A DNA stretch of 33,769 nt from Candidatus Peribacteria bacterium RIFCSPHIGHO2_01_FULL_55_13 (lineage in GTDB: Bacteria; Patescibacteriota; Gracilibacteria; Peribacterales; Peribacteraceae): NCBI GenBank assembly GCA_001788925.1, contig MFXS01000010.1:1-33769 (forward strand), given 5' to 3'. Position numbers and translations under genes: made by a program. Under the pieces are notes generated by a model. That model was not told the DNA's origin. It was given only the letters and a program-made list of their open reading frames with translations, and ran no database searches. Position 1 is the first letter of the stretch. Every line of letters begins with the position of its first letter. Shown here piece after piece: positions 17,900 through 27,419 of this stretch.

Positions 17900-18613
17900 A
17901 TGTCAAATGCAGAACTTCCATCGGGCGACAGAGAAAGATCGCGGGCACGAATACTGCACGCACTTCCGAACGAAGAACTGGAGCGTCTTCTGGAGGAGAT
18001 GCGGGTGGAGCGTGAGATGTTGATGAATGTCACTGCAGACAATCGCCCCATTGGCATTTCTGTCATGCAGGCGGATATTTCTATTGCTCCCCTGTTGCCC
18101 ACGGAAGACGGCGCTCCGTTCAGCGTAGAAATCGATCCGGATAAGCCATTCCAGCTCACAGCTCTCCTTCCCAAACGCGAGATTGCTCTCGCGGATGGTT
18201 TTTCCATGCAGGAAATTTGTATGTCCGGCCATACAGAAGATGATGAGTTGCGCAGCATCCACGACCAGGGAAAGATCCTTCAGGGGGTCGCTTTGCTCTC
18301 GAGAAAAAATGCAAAGCTTCATAACATTTACGTGCCAAAGAGGATTGTTGATCACATGCCGCAAATTGAGGGCGGTGAGATCAAGCGGGATGAAACTGAT
18401 CTCATGTTGGAAAAAACCGAGTCCGGACATGAAACAGTTTCTCAAACACTTATTTTTTGGCGTGTGAGGTCTGATATAGCACAAACCCTCGATAGAGGAA
18501 TTTCTCCAGTGCATCAGCCGCTTCTCCATCTACCAGGAGCAAAACAACCGCTGGCCGCTTTCCGCTTTGAAATCAAGCCAAGACAAAGTCAACCAGGGGC
18601 TACCACCATGTAA
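17900..18613 (+). CDS. Hypothetical protein, 237 aa
   Basis: MSNAELPSGDRERSRARILHALPNEELERLLEEMRVEREML...; TATACT-like -10 upstream. Confidence 0.65.
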   Translation: MSNAELPSGDRERSRARILHALPNEELERLLEEMRVEREMLMNVTADNRPIGISVMQADISIAPLLPTEDGAPFSVEIDPDKPFQLTALLPKREIALADGFSMQEICMSGHTEDDELRSIHDQGKILQGVALLSRKNAKLHNIYVPKRIVDHMPQIEGGEIKRDETDLMLEKTESGHETVSQTLIFWRVRSDIAQTLDRGISPVHQPLLHLPGAKQPLAAFRFEIKPRQSQPGATTM

Positions 18614-19188
18614 TACAACATCGCCGCTACTTCCCGCGCCACACTCCGGATCGTAAACGCATCATTCGGAGGAGTATCCGCCGGATACACCGGTAACTTC
18701 CCCCATCCCTGGAGCTGCGCAAGATACTGAATACGCGCGAGGTGGTAGTGATCGCTGATACCGACAATCGATGCGCAGTCTGCAACGAGTGGCCGAGCGT
18801 ACACCAGGTTCTCCCAGGTGGAAGTCGCCTCTTCTTCCAGCGTGATGATCGCGGGATCAACTCCCCTGCGCATCGCAACGCCACGCATCACGGCAGCTTC
18901 GGATTCATTGCTGGCGGCTCCCCTGCCGCCAGTAAAGATGAGGCGATCCACCATCCCCTCGTGGACAAGCCGGGCGGCCGTTGAAGTCCGGCGGGTGATC
19001 CCCGGCCCCGGATCGTCGGTCCTGTGGACGGCTGCCCCGAAGACGAGGCCGCATTCGACCGGAAGGAAGGCATCGCCCTCAAATGCGATCAGAATGCGGG
19101 CAGTGAGGGCAAGAATGGCTATGGCAAGGGCCAATCCACCATACAGGCATGCGGTAAAAAACAGCCGAATAGGAGCACTTTTGATCAT
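18589..19188 (-). CDS. DUF218 (YdcF/SanA/ElyC-like) membrane protein
   Basis: CGLVFGAAVHRTDDPGPGITRRTSTAARLVHEGMVDRLIFTGGRG...NESEAAVMRGVAMRRGV...EEEATSTWENLVYAR; ATGA overlap with upstream gene at 19185-19188. Confidence 0.88.
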   Translation of the reverse strand: MIKSAPIRLFFTACLYGGLALAIAILALTARILIAFEGDAFLPVECGLVFGAAVHRTDDPGPGITRRTSTAARLVHEGMVDRLIFTGGRGAASNESEAAVMRGVAMRRGVDPAIITLEEEATSTWENLVYARPLVADCASIVGISDHYHLARIQYLAQLQGWGKLPVYPADTPPNDAFTIRSVAREVAAMLYYMVVAPG

Positions 19189-20786
19189 CGGGCGGAGGAA
19201 GAACGCAGCAGCGTTTCGATCGTGATATGGGCGGGAATCCTGGGGAGACTGCTGTTCCACGGCGGCCACAGGCGGATATCGGCATTATCGACTTCCGGAA
19301 GGTTACGGAGGATGCGCAGCGCCTCTTCGGTGGTGAGGCCTGTGACAAGCTCGCGGACTTTCTTACTGAACTTTGCGCCGGCGGGCGTGAGCGGATCGAG
19401 AATGAATTGCTCCGTCCCCGAGAGGTCCACCGTGAGCTTGATCCACGAAAGATCGTCGCTGTAGTCGATGACGTGCGCGACAAGGCGGTCCATGCTGATG
19501 GTATCGGGAAGCAGACGCTTGCCGACGCCGACGTGCTCTTCGAGTTCCTTTTTGAGCATGTTCAGGATGTGCTGCGCATCGTAAGCATAGGCCGTGTAGG
19601 TGAGAGACCCCTGCACGGGCACGGAAGTCACCGCTTCCCCCAGAAACTGCCGCGGAAGATCAAAATCATGGAACTCCGCGCGCGTGAGCTCGTCGTAGTA
19701 GAGGATCTCGATGAACGAATCCTTCTCCTGGGTGTTATGGAGCGTCTTCTCCTCATCCACGAGCTGCTTGGCAGTCGCGAGAAGTTCCTGCTCCAGCTGC
19801 TTTCGCGCGGTATCGAGATCTTTCTCATGGAGCACCGTGCGGAAGGACGTTTTCCCGCCGGTGAACGCCGTTCGGTTCTCCGCGTACACTTTCGTACGCT
19901 CGTCGGGCGCGAGTCCCAAAAATTCCCACTCGAGTCCGGCCGGGACGTTACCGCGCTCGCCGATGATCTCGCCATAGAGATCGACATCGGCCGCTTCCAC
20001 CCGCGCGATGACTTCCTCACCGGGCTCTACATTCACGGGATCCAGAAGCAGGAAGATCATGCCGGCGTTGTTGGCGATACGCGTGCCTTTCCGGAGCGAA
20101 TACAGTTCATTCGCTTTATTGACAACCGCGACGTCTCCGTGAGAGTTCTCGCCCACAAAATCTTTGCTTACCTGGTCGAAGGTGAAGCTACGGGTGACTT
20201 CCACGCGGATCGGCCGAAGCTCCATCGTCCGCACACGCGTGGGCACTTCCACGGTGCTCCCCGATTGCACAAGCCACACGTTTGCGGTCTGGCTGACGGT
20301 ATCTTCCCGCGGCCACACGCGGATCTGCGCGGAAGGCAGGAGCCAGAAGAGGACGAAGAAAAAGAGCATCGCACTGATACCCGTCAGGAACCAGATACGC
20401 AGCTTCGGGACGCTCAGAAGCCCCATCGACTGGAGGCGTGAGCGAATCTGCTGCTGCCAAACGTGCGGTGAAAACGCACGCAGCGCCTCCGGGAGCATCG
20501 GGTGACCTTCGAGAAGCATCCGGAAATCGGTGACACGGTCGATGATCCGCAGTCCCTTGGACCGCAGCCCCGTGATAAGTACCTTCTCGCGGACCGCGAA
20601 GCGGGCTCTTCCCCCAAGCCTTGCGCACGCGCTCAAAAATGCGTCGCGCTCCTTCGCACCGGATTCGAGCTCCGCGCCGTATCCCGTGAGAACAATCAGC
20701 AGTTCTCCGCGCTCATCCTCCGCACGCTTGAGTAGCTGCGACCACGACTCCCCTTCCTGCGGCAAAAGGACGGTAAGAGATGTCAT
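19185..20786 (-). CDS. Membrane-anchored protein resembling CPR baseplate J/gp47-like family
   Basis: Central TM LRIWFLTGISAMLFFFVLFWLLPSAQIRVWP; followed by VVNKANELYSLRKGTRIANNAGMIFLLLDPVNVEPGEEVIARVEAADVDLYGEIIGERGNVPAG. Confidence 0.7.
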   Translation of the reverse strand: MTSLTVLLPQEGESWSQLLKRAEDERGELLIVLTGYGAELESGAKERDAFLSACARLGGRARFAVREKVLITGLRSKGLRIIDRVTDFRMLLEGHPMLPEALRAFSPHVWQQQIRSRLQSMGLLSVPKLRIWFLTGISAMLFFFVLFWLLPSAQIRVWPREDTVSQTANVWLVQSGSTVEVPTRVRTMELRPIRVEVTRSFTFDQVSKDFVGENSHGDVAVVNKANELYSLRKGTRIANNAGMIFLLLDPVNVEPGEEVIARVEAADVDLYGEIIGERGNVPAGLEWEFLGLAPDERTKVYAENRTAFTGGKTSFRTVLHEKDLDTARKQLEQELLATAKQLVDEEKTLHNTQEKDSFIEILYYDELTRAEFHDFDLPRQFLGEAVTSVPVQGSLTYTAYAYDAQHILNMLKKELEEHVGVGKRLLPDTISMDRLVAHVIDYSDDLSWIKLTVDLSGTEQFILDPLTPAGAKFSKKVRELVTGLTTEEALRILRNLPEVDNADIRLWPPWNSSLPRIPAHITIETLLRSSSAR

Positions 20787-20804
20787 GCAGAGCGTGGGGT
20801 GATG

Positions 20805-22043
20805 TTATTTGCGTGGTTCGACGCGGCTCACCATTGATAAAGCACTGAGCGCCGGGAGCTCCTTTCCACCGATGAACTCGAGCATCGCTCCCCCGCCGGT
20901 GCTCACATAGGTATACGCGTCGATCGGGTATTTGTACCGGGTATGGAAATCGATCGTATCCCCCCCTCCGAGGATGGCCGTGGCTCCGCCTTTGCACGCT
21001 TTCGCGACAGCCTCGGCGATGCGCTTCGTGGCATGGGAGAATCGGTTCAATTCATAGAGCCCGAGAGGCCCGTTCCAGATGATGGTTTTTGCCTTCTCGA
21101 TCACCGCGATGAAGCGCTCGATGCTCACTTTGCCGATGTCATAGATCGCCATATCACCGAGAATATCCTCCACCGGGAGATCCAGCTTGGTCGCGGTTTC
21201 CGTGGCTTCGCTTGCGACAACCACATCCCGCGGCACGTGGATTTTTGCTTTTCCGGCGAGCTCGCTTTGCAGCATCAGTTCCTGGCACTTTTCCATCCAT
21301 TCCTCTTCGTACTTGCTTTCGCCGACATCGAAGCCGCGCGCCGCGATGAACGTATTGGCAACGCAACCGCCGATGAGGACGTCGTCGCCTTTGTTCAAGA
21401 AATGCTCGATCACCGGAATCTTGGTTTCCATCTTCGCACCGCTGATGATGAGCACGACGGGCTTTTGAGGATGCTCCGTCGCCTTGGTCAGATGGGTAAT
21501 CTCTTCTTCCAGCTGCAATCCCATGAACGATGGAAGCAGCTTCGGGACGCCAACCATGCTCGCGTGTGCGCGGTGGCAGTTCGTGAATGCGTCGTTCACG
21601 TAGAGGTCGCCCAGTGACGCGAGTTCTTGGGCAAATGCCGGATCATTCTTTTTTTCTCTCGGATCAAACCGGAGATTTTCCAGAAGCAGGACTTCGCCGG
21701 GCTTCAGCGCTGCAGCCGCTTTTTTTGCAGAGTCGCCGGTGCAGGAATCGGCAAACAGGACTTTGGTCTTGAGAAGTGTTTCGAGAACGGGAACGAGTGG
21801 CTTCTGACTGAACACGGGATCCGGTTTGTCCTTGGGTCGTCCCTGATGCGCCATGAGAATGAGTGATGCGCCACCCTGCAAAATCGCCTGCATGGTGGGA
21901 AGCAGCGTCTCAATGCGTGACGGATCGACAACTTTGCCGTTTTCGATCGGCACATCGAATCCCGCGCGTACAAGAACGCGCCTTCCCTTCAGCGGAGCGT
22001 CTTTCAGGAGCGGATAGGGAAGAGCGACTATTGCCATGCGCAT
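20805..22043 (-). CDS. pgk: Phosphoglycerate kinase
   Basis: RRVLVRAGFDVPIENGKVVDPSRIE; LILMAHQGRPK; LLLENLRFDPREKKND; GGCVANTF; GGGDTIDF; STGGGAMLEFIGGKELPALSAL. Confidence 0.96.
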   Translation of the reverse strand: MRMAIVALPYPLLKDAPLKGRRVLVRAGFDVPIENGKVVDPSRIETLLPTMQAILQGGASLILMAHQGRPKDKPDPVFSQKPLVPVLETLLKTKVLFADSCTGDSAKKAAAALKPGEVLLLENLRFDPREKKNDPAFAQELASLGDLYVNDAFTNCHRAHASMVGVPKLLPSFMGLQLEEEITHLTKATEHPQKPVVLIISGAKMETKIPVIEHFLNKGDDVLIGGCVANTFIAARGFDVGESKYEEEWMEKCQELMLQSELAGKAKIHVPRDVVVASEATETATKLDLPVEDILGDMAIYDIGKVSIERFIAVIEKAKTIIWNGPLGLYELNRFSHATKRIAEAVAKACKGGATAILGGGDTIDFHTRYKYPIDAYTYVSTGGGAMLEFIGGKELPALSALSMVSRVEPRK

Positions 22044-22109
22044 ATTCTATCGATCCGGAAGCCTGGAGACGAGTCGAGGCGGGTTGACTCCCCTGCCGGA
22101 TGATTGCGC

Positions 22110-22478
22110 TCACGAAAACCAGAGTTCCCGCCTGCGTTCATCGGTATCACCGGTCCAATGGCCCGTAAGGACTCCCCCATCGTTCACGACCGTATCGACT
22201 GCTCCGCGTTTTTTGGCAGAGGCATGAAGAATATCCATCAATGGAAGGATCGGCTGCTGCAGTGCCGGAGTGATGATGTATCCCCGCCGGTCGAAGTGCA
22301 GCATCTCACTCAGGCGCTCGGGCAACGTCGCCGCTGTGCACGGATAGCGGTCCATCGAGCCGTCGATCTTCTCGTCGCGAAACATACGGTTCCACTCTCG
22401 AAGAATCTTCGAGCTCTGAGAGGAGACGCCAAGAACACCGAGGAGGATGCGGTTCGTGGAAATGCGGGATTTCGTCAT
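22110..22478 (-). CDS. Stand-alone shikimate dehydrogenase (AroE) N-terminal-domain-like protein
   Basis: ILLGVLGVSSQSSKILREWNRMFRDEKIDGSMDRYPC...GYIITPALQQPI...RGAVDTVVNDGGVLTGHWTGD resembles AroE GV.G.P..HS...N and GAVNTVVN..G.L.G.NTD. Confidence 0.6.
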   Translation of the reverse strand: MTKSRISTNRILLGVLGVSSQSSKILREWNRMFRDEKIDGSMDRYPCTAATLPERLSEMLHFDRRGYIITPALQQPILPLMDILHASAKKRGAVDTVVNDGGVLTGHWTGDTDERRRELWFS

Positions 22479-22509
22479 GGGGCGGGGAGCAGTATGCTCT
22501 TACCATAGT

Positions 22510-23556
22510 ATGCCCGATCCCCTGACGCTCTTTCCCCTCACGGCTTTTGGAATCTGCGCCGTTTTGCACGGCATTGCGCTGAGTGTATTTCCGAAACTAG
22601 GACTTCTCGATTTTCCCGAGCGCTACGGACTCACGCGCAGACGCCTCCCCTACCCTACGGGAATTATCAGCGTGAGTGTCTTCATTGCGTACTTCCTGCT
22701 CTTCGATCCTCTCGACATGGCATCCTGGGGAATCGTTGCAGCTGTAGCGGTTCTCGGCATCGTGAACTTCGTTGATGACCGCCGGCCGCTACCGTTTTCC
22801 CTCCGCCTGGCCGTCCAGCTCTTTGCCGCTCTGCTGATCTTTCTGACCGGCACCCGGATCTTCACGATCACGAATCCCCTTGATGGTATCAGCGCCTTTC
22901 CGATCATCCCGCTCGATACCTGGGTGATCACCTCCGAAACATTCAGCAATCCCTCCGTCATCGGTGCAATTTTCACGATGCTCTGGCTGGGACTCACGAT
23001 GAACGCGCTCAACTGGTTTGATGGCATTCGCGGGCAGGTGAGCGTCGTGTCACTTATCGGATTTTCCACAATCGGCGCGCTTTCACTCAGCAGCCGCGTG
23101 AATGATCCGCAGCTGGCGCTCCTCGCTTTCATCCTCGCGGGCACTGCAGGCGCAGCACTTGTTTTTGATTTCCCGCCTGCAAAAGTTCTGATGGGAGACA
23201 CCGGCTCGATATTCTTCGGGCTGATGCTCGGCGTCCTCACGATCTATGCCGGAGGAAAAGTGGCGACTGGCTTTCTGGTGCTGGGTGTACCACTCCTCGA
23301 CAGCGTCATCGTCGTCGTGCGCCGGCTGCTCAAAGGCTCCTCGCCGTTCAAGGGAAACACGGTCGACGAACACCTGCATCATCGGCTTCTGCGCGCAGGA
23401 TGGAGCGAGCGGCAGGTCATCGCACTCACTGCCTTTCTTGGTACAAGCTTCGGTGTTGCAGCGCTGTTTATGGATACGCTGCAGAAGTTCTTCGCAGGGC
23501 TCGTGCTACTGGCGATCATGTTGGGACTGTCGGTGTATTCGGGAAGAAGATCATGA
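22510..23556 (+). CDS. Glycosyltransferase family 4 (WecA/TagO/MraY-type) membrane transferase
   Basis: NFVDDRRPLP; NALNWFDGIRGQ; LMGDTGSIFFGLMLG; DEHLHHRLLRAGWSERQ; multiple TMs. Confidence 0.92.
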   Translation: MPDPLTLFPLTAFGICAVLHGIALSVFPKLGLLDFPERYGLTRRRLPYPTGIISVSVFIAYFLLFDPLDMASWGIVAAVAVLGIVNFVDDRRPLPFSLRLAVQLFAALLIFLTGTRIFTITNPLDGISAFPIIPLDTWVITSETFSNPSVIGAIFTMLWLGLTMNALNWFDGIRGQVSVVSLIGFSTIGALSLSSRVNDPQLALLAFILAGTAGAALVFDFPPAKVLMGDTGSIFFGLMLGVLTIYAGGKVATGFLVLGVPLLDSVIVVVRRLLKGSSPFKGNTVDEHLHHRLLRAGWSERQVIALTAFLGTSFGVAALFMDTLQKFFAGLVLLAIMLGLSVYSGRRS

Positions 23557-23708
23557 GGATGCGGTTAAGAGAAGTTCTTACGACCCTTTGCTGCTGTCAT
23601 AAACATATTCATGCATACATTGTAGCGTACGCTCTTGCTGGGTACAGGAAAATGGAGCAGCAGCCGGGATTTGCACATCAAATCGAACAACCCTAAAATA
23701 CAAGAGCT

Positions 23709-24002
23709 ATGCATTTCTCTCGAGAGTTCAACTCTGAGCCGACTCATAGAAGCCCCATTCGCCAAATCCAATTTCCGGAAGGTTCACTTGGAATACCCAT
23801 GCCTGATTCACCATTAGTGCATGAAGTTATGCAGAAAATTTTTGCTGATGAAGATGCGATTCTTGAACTGGAGATAGCTGATCTTACAGGATACCTTGCT
23901 GGCCTTCCTCCTCACCTGGCTGAAAGCGACGCGTTTTCAGCATACAGAGACCGCCTCGCAAGACTGACTGCTGAAAAAGAAGGGCGAGAACAACAATCTT
24001 AA
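23709..24002 (+). CDS. Small hypothetical protein, 97 aa
   Basis: Intact ORF between two confident genes. Confidence 0.45.
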   Translation: MHFSREFNSEPTHRSPIRQIQFPEGSLGIPMPDSPLVHEVMQKIFADEDAILELEIADLTGYLAGLPPHLAESDAFSAYRDRLARLTAEKEGREQQS

Positions 24003-24018
24003 AGCTCAGAGCAGATCA

Positions 24019-25488
24019 CTATCCCCCAAACACCATCGGCTTGCTCGTCACGCCGAAAGGCTTCGCTTCGATGATCACGGTTCGGCGTCCACGCGGGAGC
24101 ATCTGCACGGTCACTCCCCCTCTCTCGAAATCAAAAGACGATAACTGCGACGGGCGGAATTCCGCTTCACCGAAGGCCGTGCGCAGATAGACGTCCGAAG
24201 AAAGTTCGGGACTACGGACCACATCGCCATTGTGATCGAGGATGCGGATTTTTACTTCCTCCCAACCGCGACCCGTATAGGCGCCGTCGTGGGTGATTTC
24301 AATCGTGTACTCCGAAGCGGCGACCGCAGGCAGAAAGCCTGCTCCCGGTGTCGGAATCTGCTCGGGAGATGCAGTGACCACCGTGGTGCGACTGAGAACG
24401 GCTGTGGCTGTCGAGGAAACCGATGACGCAGGTTTTACAGCAACAGTGACCGACCGCGTACGAGCCGTAGCTATGCGCTGCTCACGGCGGCTGAGAACCC
24501 GCGATGCGCGCGTCGGACGCGGTGCGGCAGCATGCGAGGAGACAGACGTGCCGTTATTTGTCGGATCTGCGGATGCGATTGTCTGGCGGTTCACCGGGTA
24601 GTTGGCCTGCACATAGAGCATCGGCTGCACCGTGAACTTCTTTCCGTCGGCCTGATTGAGCCCGCGGTCGACGGCCGCGACAAAGCTGAGGCCGGCATCG
24701 CGCTGTTCTTGTCCTGTGAAAGGCCAGAACGGATGCCACGCGGCTTCTTTGCGGTCCATCTGGAAGTGGAGATGCGGCCCGGTCGCAAAGCCGGTCTTTC
24801 CCGAATAGCCGATCTGCTCCCCTTTCGAGACGACACTGCCCTCACTGACAATGGCGCTATTCAGGTGACCGTAGATCGAATAGAGCGTGGTCGTTGTTTT
24901 CGGATTGAGCGGATCGGGGACGTTGGGATGCCTCAGCATCACCATGACGCCAAGTCCCCCGTTGCCTGCTGTATCCACACGTTCCACGATGCCGTTCATC
25001 ACGCTGCGCACGGGTGTTCCCGTGGGGACGCGGATGTCGACACCCACGTGGCTTCCGGAATTCTCTTTGCCTGAAGCGTACGAACTTAAGTGCCCCATGG
25101 AGTAGACGCCGTACGCATTATCGGCATCGGCGCTTGCGGCATCATAGCGCGGAAGCGGAGTCAGGAACTGGCTCGGCACTTGCGCGAACGTATGCTCCGA
25201 GGCGTTTCCTCCGTAGGTGCTCCAGCGACGGTAGTCGGGCACCTGCGCGATCGGCGTGACTGTGCCGGTGTAGACGATCAAGCTATCATCCATTTTACCG
25301 AGCACTGACGCCCAAAACGTATGCCAACCGTACTGCCCCATCATGTTTCCTGCGATATAGGCGATCACCGAAAGCGCCGCGACCCAGAAGGATGCGCGCT
25401 GGGACAAATAATGGAACGCATGCGGCTCCGCGGCCACGTGGACGCTGCGTACGGTAAAGCCATGTTTGCGACGATGGACGGTATGCAT
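24019..25488 (-). CDS. M23-family peptidase, membrane-anchored
   Basis: SHVGVDIRVPTGTPVRSVMNGIVERV...YSIYGHLNSAIVSEGSVVSKGEQIGYSGKTGFATGPHLHFQMD. Confidence 0.93.
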   Translation of the reverse strand: MHTVHRRKHGFTVRSVHVAAEPHAFHYLSQRASFWVAALSVIAYIAGNMMGQYGWHTFWASVLGKMDDSLIVYTGTVTPIAQVPDYRRWSTYGGNASEHTFAQVPSQFLTPLPRYDAASADADNAYGVYSMGHLSSYASGKENSGSHVGVDIRVPTGTPVRSVMNGIVERVDTAGNGGLGVMVMLRHPNVPDPLNPKTTTTLYSIYGHLNSAIVSEGSVVSKGEQIGYSGKTGFATGPHLHFQMDRKEAAWHPFWPFTGQEQRDAGLSFVAAVDRGLNQADGKKFTVQPMLYVQANYPVNRQTIASADPTNNGTSVSSHAAAPRPTRASRVLSRREQRIATARTRSVTVAVKPASSVSSTATAVLSRTTVVTASPEQIPTPGAGFLPAVAASEYTIEITHDGAYTGRGWEEVKIRILDHNGDVVRSPELSSDVYLRTAFGEAEFRPSQLSSFDFERGGVTVQMLPRGRRTVIIEAKPFGVTSKPMVFGG

Positions 25489-25536
25489 GTGGGTTTTTCT
25501 TTAGTTATATTGTATCACATAATCTGATATTGATCA

Positions 25537-26616
25537 ATGTTAGAATCTATTAACATTTGGCTGAGTAATGCCGAAAAGACGATGTCCGCCGGTAGGCATT
25601 TTGCGAAAACGATCTACACCCTTCCGGTCGATATTCTCCTTTCTGGAGAGCTGGGGGCGGGAAAAACCACGTTCCTCCAGGGGTTTGCGAAGGGGCTTGG
25701 GATTACGCAGCAGATTACGAGTCCGACCTTTGCACTGGAGCAGCGATACCGAATGACCAATGACCAGGAACGCAATGACCAAACAATGCGAATGACCGAT
25801 GACCAAGCAGGCAATGACCAAGGAATGCCCAATGCAGAATTGATTCATATTGATCTGTATCGGCTTTCGGAAAAACAATCCCGCGACCTTCTTGCATCGA
25901 CCGATGATCACACGGGTATTCGCTGCATCGAGTGGCCGGACCATGCAGGAATGACGTTTGCGTCTCCGAAGATCGAAATCACGCTGCGGGAAGAGAATGA
26001 TGGACGCACGGCGGTGATTACGTTTGACGATGCGGAGCCTCTCTCCCGCGCGACGATTGAAACCTGGCGCAGCGAAATGCTTCTGCCGGAACATATCGCA
26101 CGCCATTGCGATGCGGTTGCCGCTCTTGCCGAAGATCTCGGAAAAGCGCTGGTCGAGCGGGGGGTACCGCTGCGGCCAATGCTGCTGCGCAGAAGCGCCG
26201 AGGTGCACGATCTTCTGCGGTTTCTGGATTTCCGTCCAGGAGGATTTGTGGGTCCCCAGGATCATTCCAAAGAGCAGATCGAGCTCTGGGCGAACATGCG
26301 GCTGAAGCACCCCGGACTCAAGCACGAACCAGCGTGTGCGCAGTTTCTACGGGAACAGGGATTTCTTGCGGTCGCCGAGGTGGTCGCCGTCCACGGACTG
26401 ACGCTCCCCGCGCCGCCGCGAAGAACCATAGAGCAGCAGCTTCTGTTCTACGCCGACAAGCGCGTGAAGATCGACGAGCGCGTCTCTCTGGAGGATCGTT
26501 TCGCGGATTTCCGTGCGCGCTACAGCAATAACCAGGCGACGCAGGACTCGGAAACCTGGTATCGGGAAGCCAAAGGCGTGGAAGCGGAACTGTTTCCGGA
26601 GGGAATCCCCTTTTGA
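25537..26616 (+). CDS. tsaE: TsaE (t6A ATPase) fused to HD-domain phosphohydrolase
   Basis: TsaE: LSGELGAGKTTFLQGFAKGLGITQQITSPTFALEQRY...LIHIDLYRL...IRCIEWPDH. HD: LPEHIARHCDAVAALAEDLGKAL...AEVHDLLRF...AEVVAVHGL...IEQQLLFYADKRVKIDERVSLEDRFADFRARY. Confidence 0.88.
   Translation: MLESINIWLSNAEKTMSAGRHFAKTIYTLPVDILLSGELGAGKTTFLQGFAKGLGITQQITSPTFALEQRYRMTNDQERNDQTMRMTDDQAGNDQGMPNAELIHIDLYRLSEKQSRDLLASTDDHTGIRCIEWPDHAGMTFASPKIEITLREENDGRTAVITFDDAEPLSRATIETWRSEMLLPEHIARHCDAVAALAEDLGKALVERGVPLRPMLLRRSAEVHDLLRFLDFRPGGFVGPQDHSKEQIELWANMRLKHPGLKHEPACAQFLREQGFLAVAEVVAVHGLTLPAPPRRTIEQQLLFYADKRVKIDERVSLEDRFADFRARYSNNQATQDSETWYREAKGVEAELFPEGIPF
25751..25836. repeat. Degenerate AATGACC(A) tandem/interspersed repeat inside tsaE
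   Basis: gaatgaccaatgaccaggaacgcaatgaccaaacaatgcgaatgaccgatgaccaagcaggcaatgaccaagg; encodes RMTNDQERNDQTMRMTDDQAGNDQG. Confidence 0.8.
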
Positions 26617-26666
26617 CCGTTGGAAGAATCCGAGCGGGACGTGCACAATAGGGCAAACCTTTCTGT

Positions 26667-27416
26667 ATGCTCAGCGCCTCCTTCTCCGCCATCGCCGCCG
26701 TCCTCGCCGTGAGTGCAATCTCCTTTGTGGGCATCGCGCTCTTCGCGGTCTCGGAAACGTTCATCCGCAGGAGCCTGGTGTACTTAGTCAGCCTTGCCGC
26801 TGGTGTGCTCCTCGGCGAAGTCTTCATCCATATTCTGCCAGAGATCACGGAGGAAGCAGGCATGATGCCCGCCACGAGCATGGCAATCCTCATCGGCATC
26901 ATCGCTTCCTTCGTCATTGAGAAAATCATCCACTGGCATCACTGTCACGTGCTCCCCTCCTCCGACCATCATCACCCGGTAGGAATGCTGACGCTCGTGG
27001 GCGACGGCATCCATAACATCGTCGACGGTGCACTGATCGCCGGCGCGTTTTTGGTCTCCCCCGAACTCGGCATCGCAACGACAATCGCGATCGCATTTCA
27101 TGAAATCCCCCAGGAGATCAGCGACTACGCACTTTTGATCTACAGCGGATACACGCGCAAAGCGGCGTTGCTCTGGAATTTCTGCTCCGCGCTGGCTTCC
27201 GTCCTCGGAGCTGTATTCGTTCTTCTGAGCCGCAGCGAACATCCCGATTTTCTGCCGCTTCTTATGGCATTCGCCGCCGGAAACTTCCTCTACATCGCCG
27301 GCGCCGACCTGATCCCTGAGCTTCACAAAGAAACCCGCCTGCGTTCTGCATTGACGCAATTGATCCTCATTTGCGGCGGCATCGGGCTGATGCAGGTGCT
27401 GACAGTGCTGGAATAA
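26667..27416 (+). CDS. ZIP-family metal transporter
   Basis: LVGDGIHNIVDGALIAGAFLVSPELGIATTIAIAFHEIPQEISDYALLIYSGYTRKAAL. Confidence 0.93.
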   Translation: MLSASFSAIAAVLAVSAISFVGIALFAVSETFIRRSLVYLVSLAAGVLLGEVFIHILPEITEEAGMMPATSMAILIGIIASFVIEKIIHWHHCHVLPSSDHHHPVGMLTLVGDGIHNIVDGALIAGAFLVSPELGIATTIAIAFHEIPQEISDYALLIYSGYTRKAALLWNFCSALASVLGAVFVLLSRSEHPDFLPLLMAFAAGNFLYIAGADLIPELHKETRLRSALTQLILICGGIGLMQVLTVLE

Positions 27417-27419
27417 CGC

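Noticed and set aside
19227-20441. 404-aa plus-strand ORF
   Set aside because: Antisense to the 533-aa membrane protein; His/Arg-rich shadow ORF.
24532-25074. 180-aa plus-strand ORF
   Set aside because: Antisense to the M23 peptidase.
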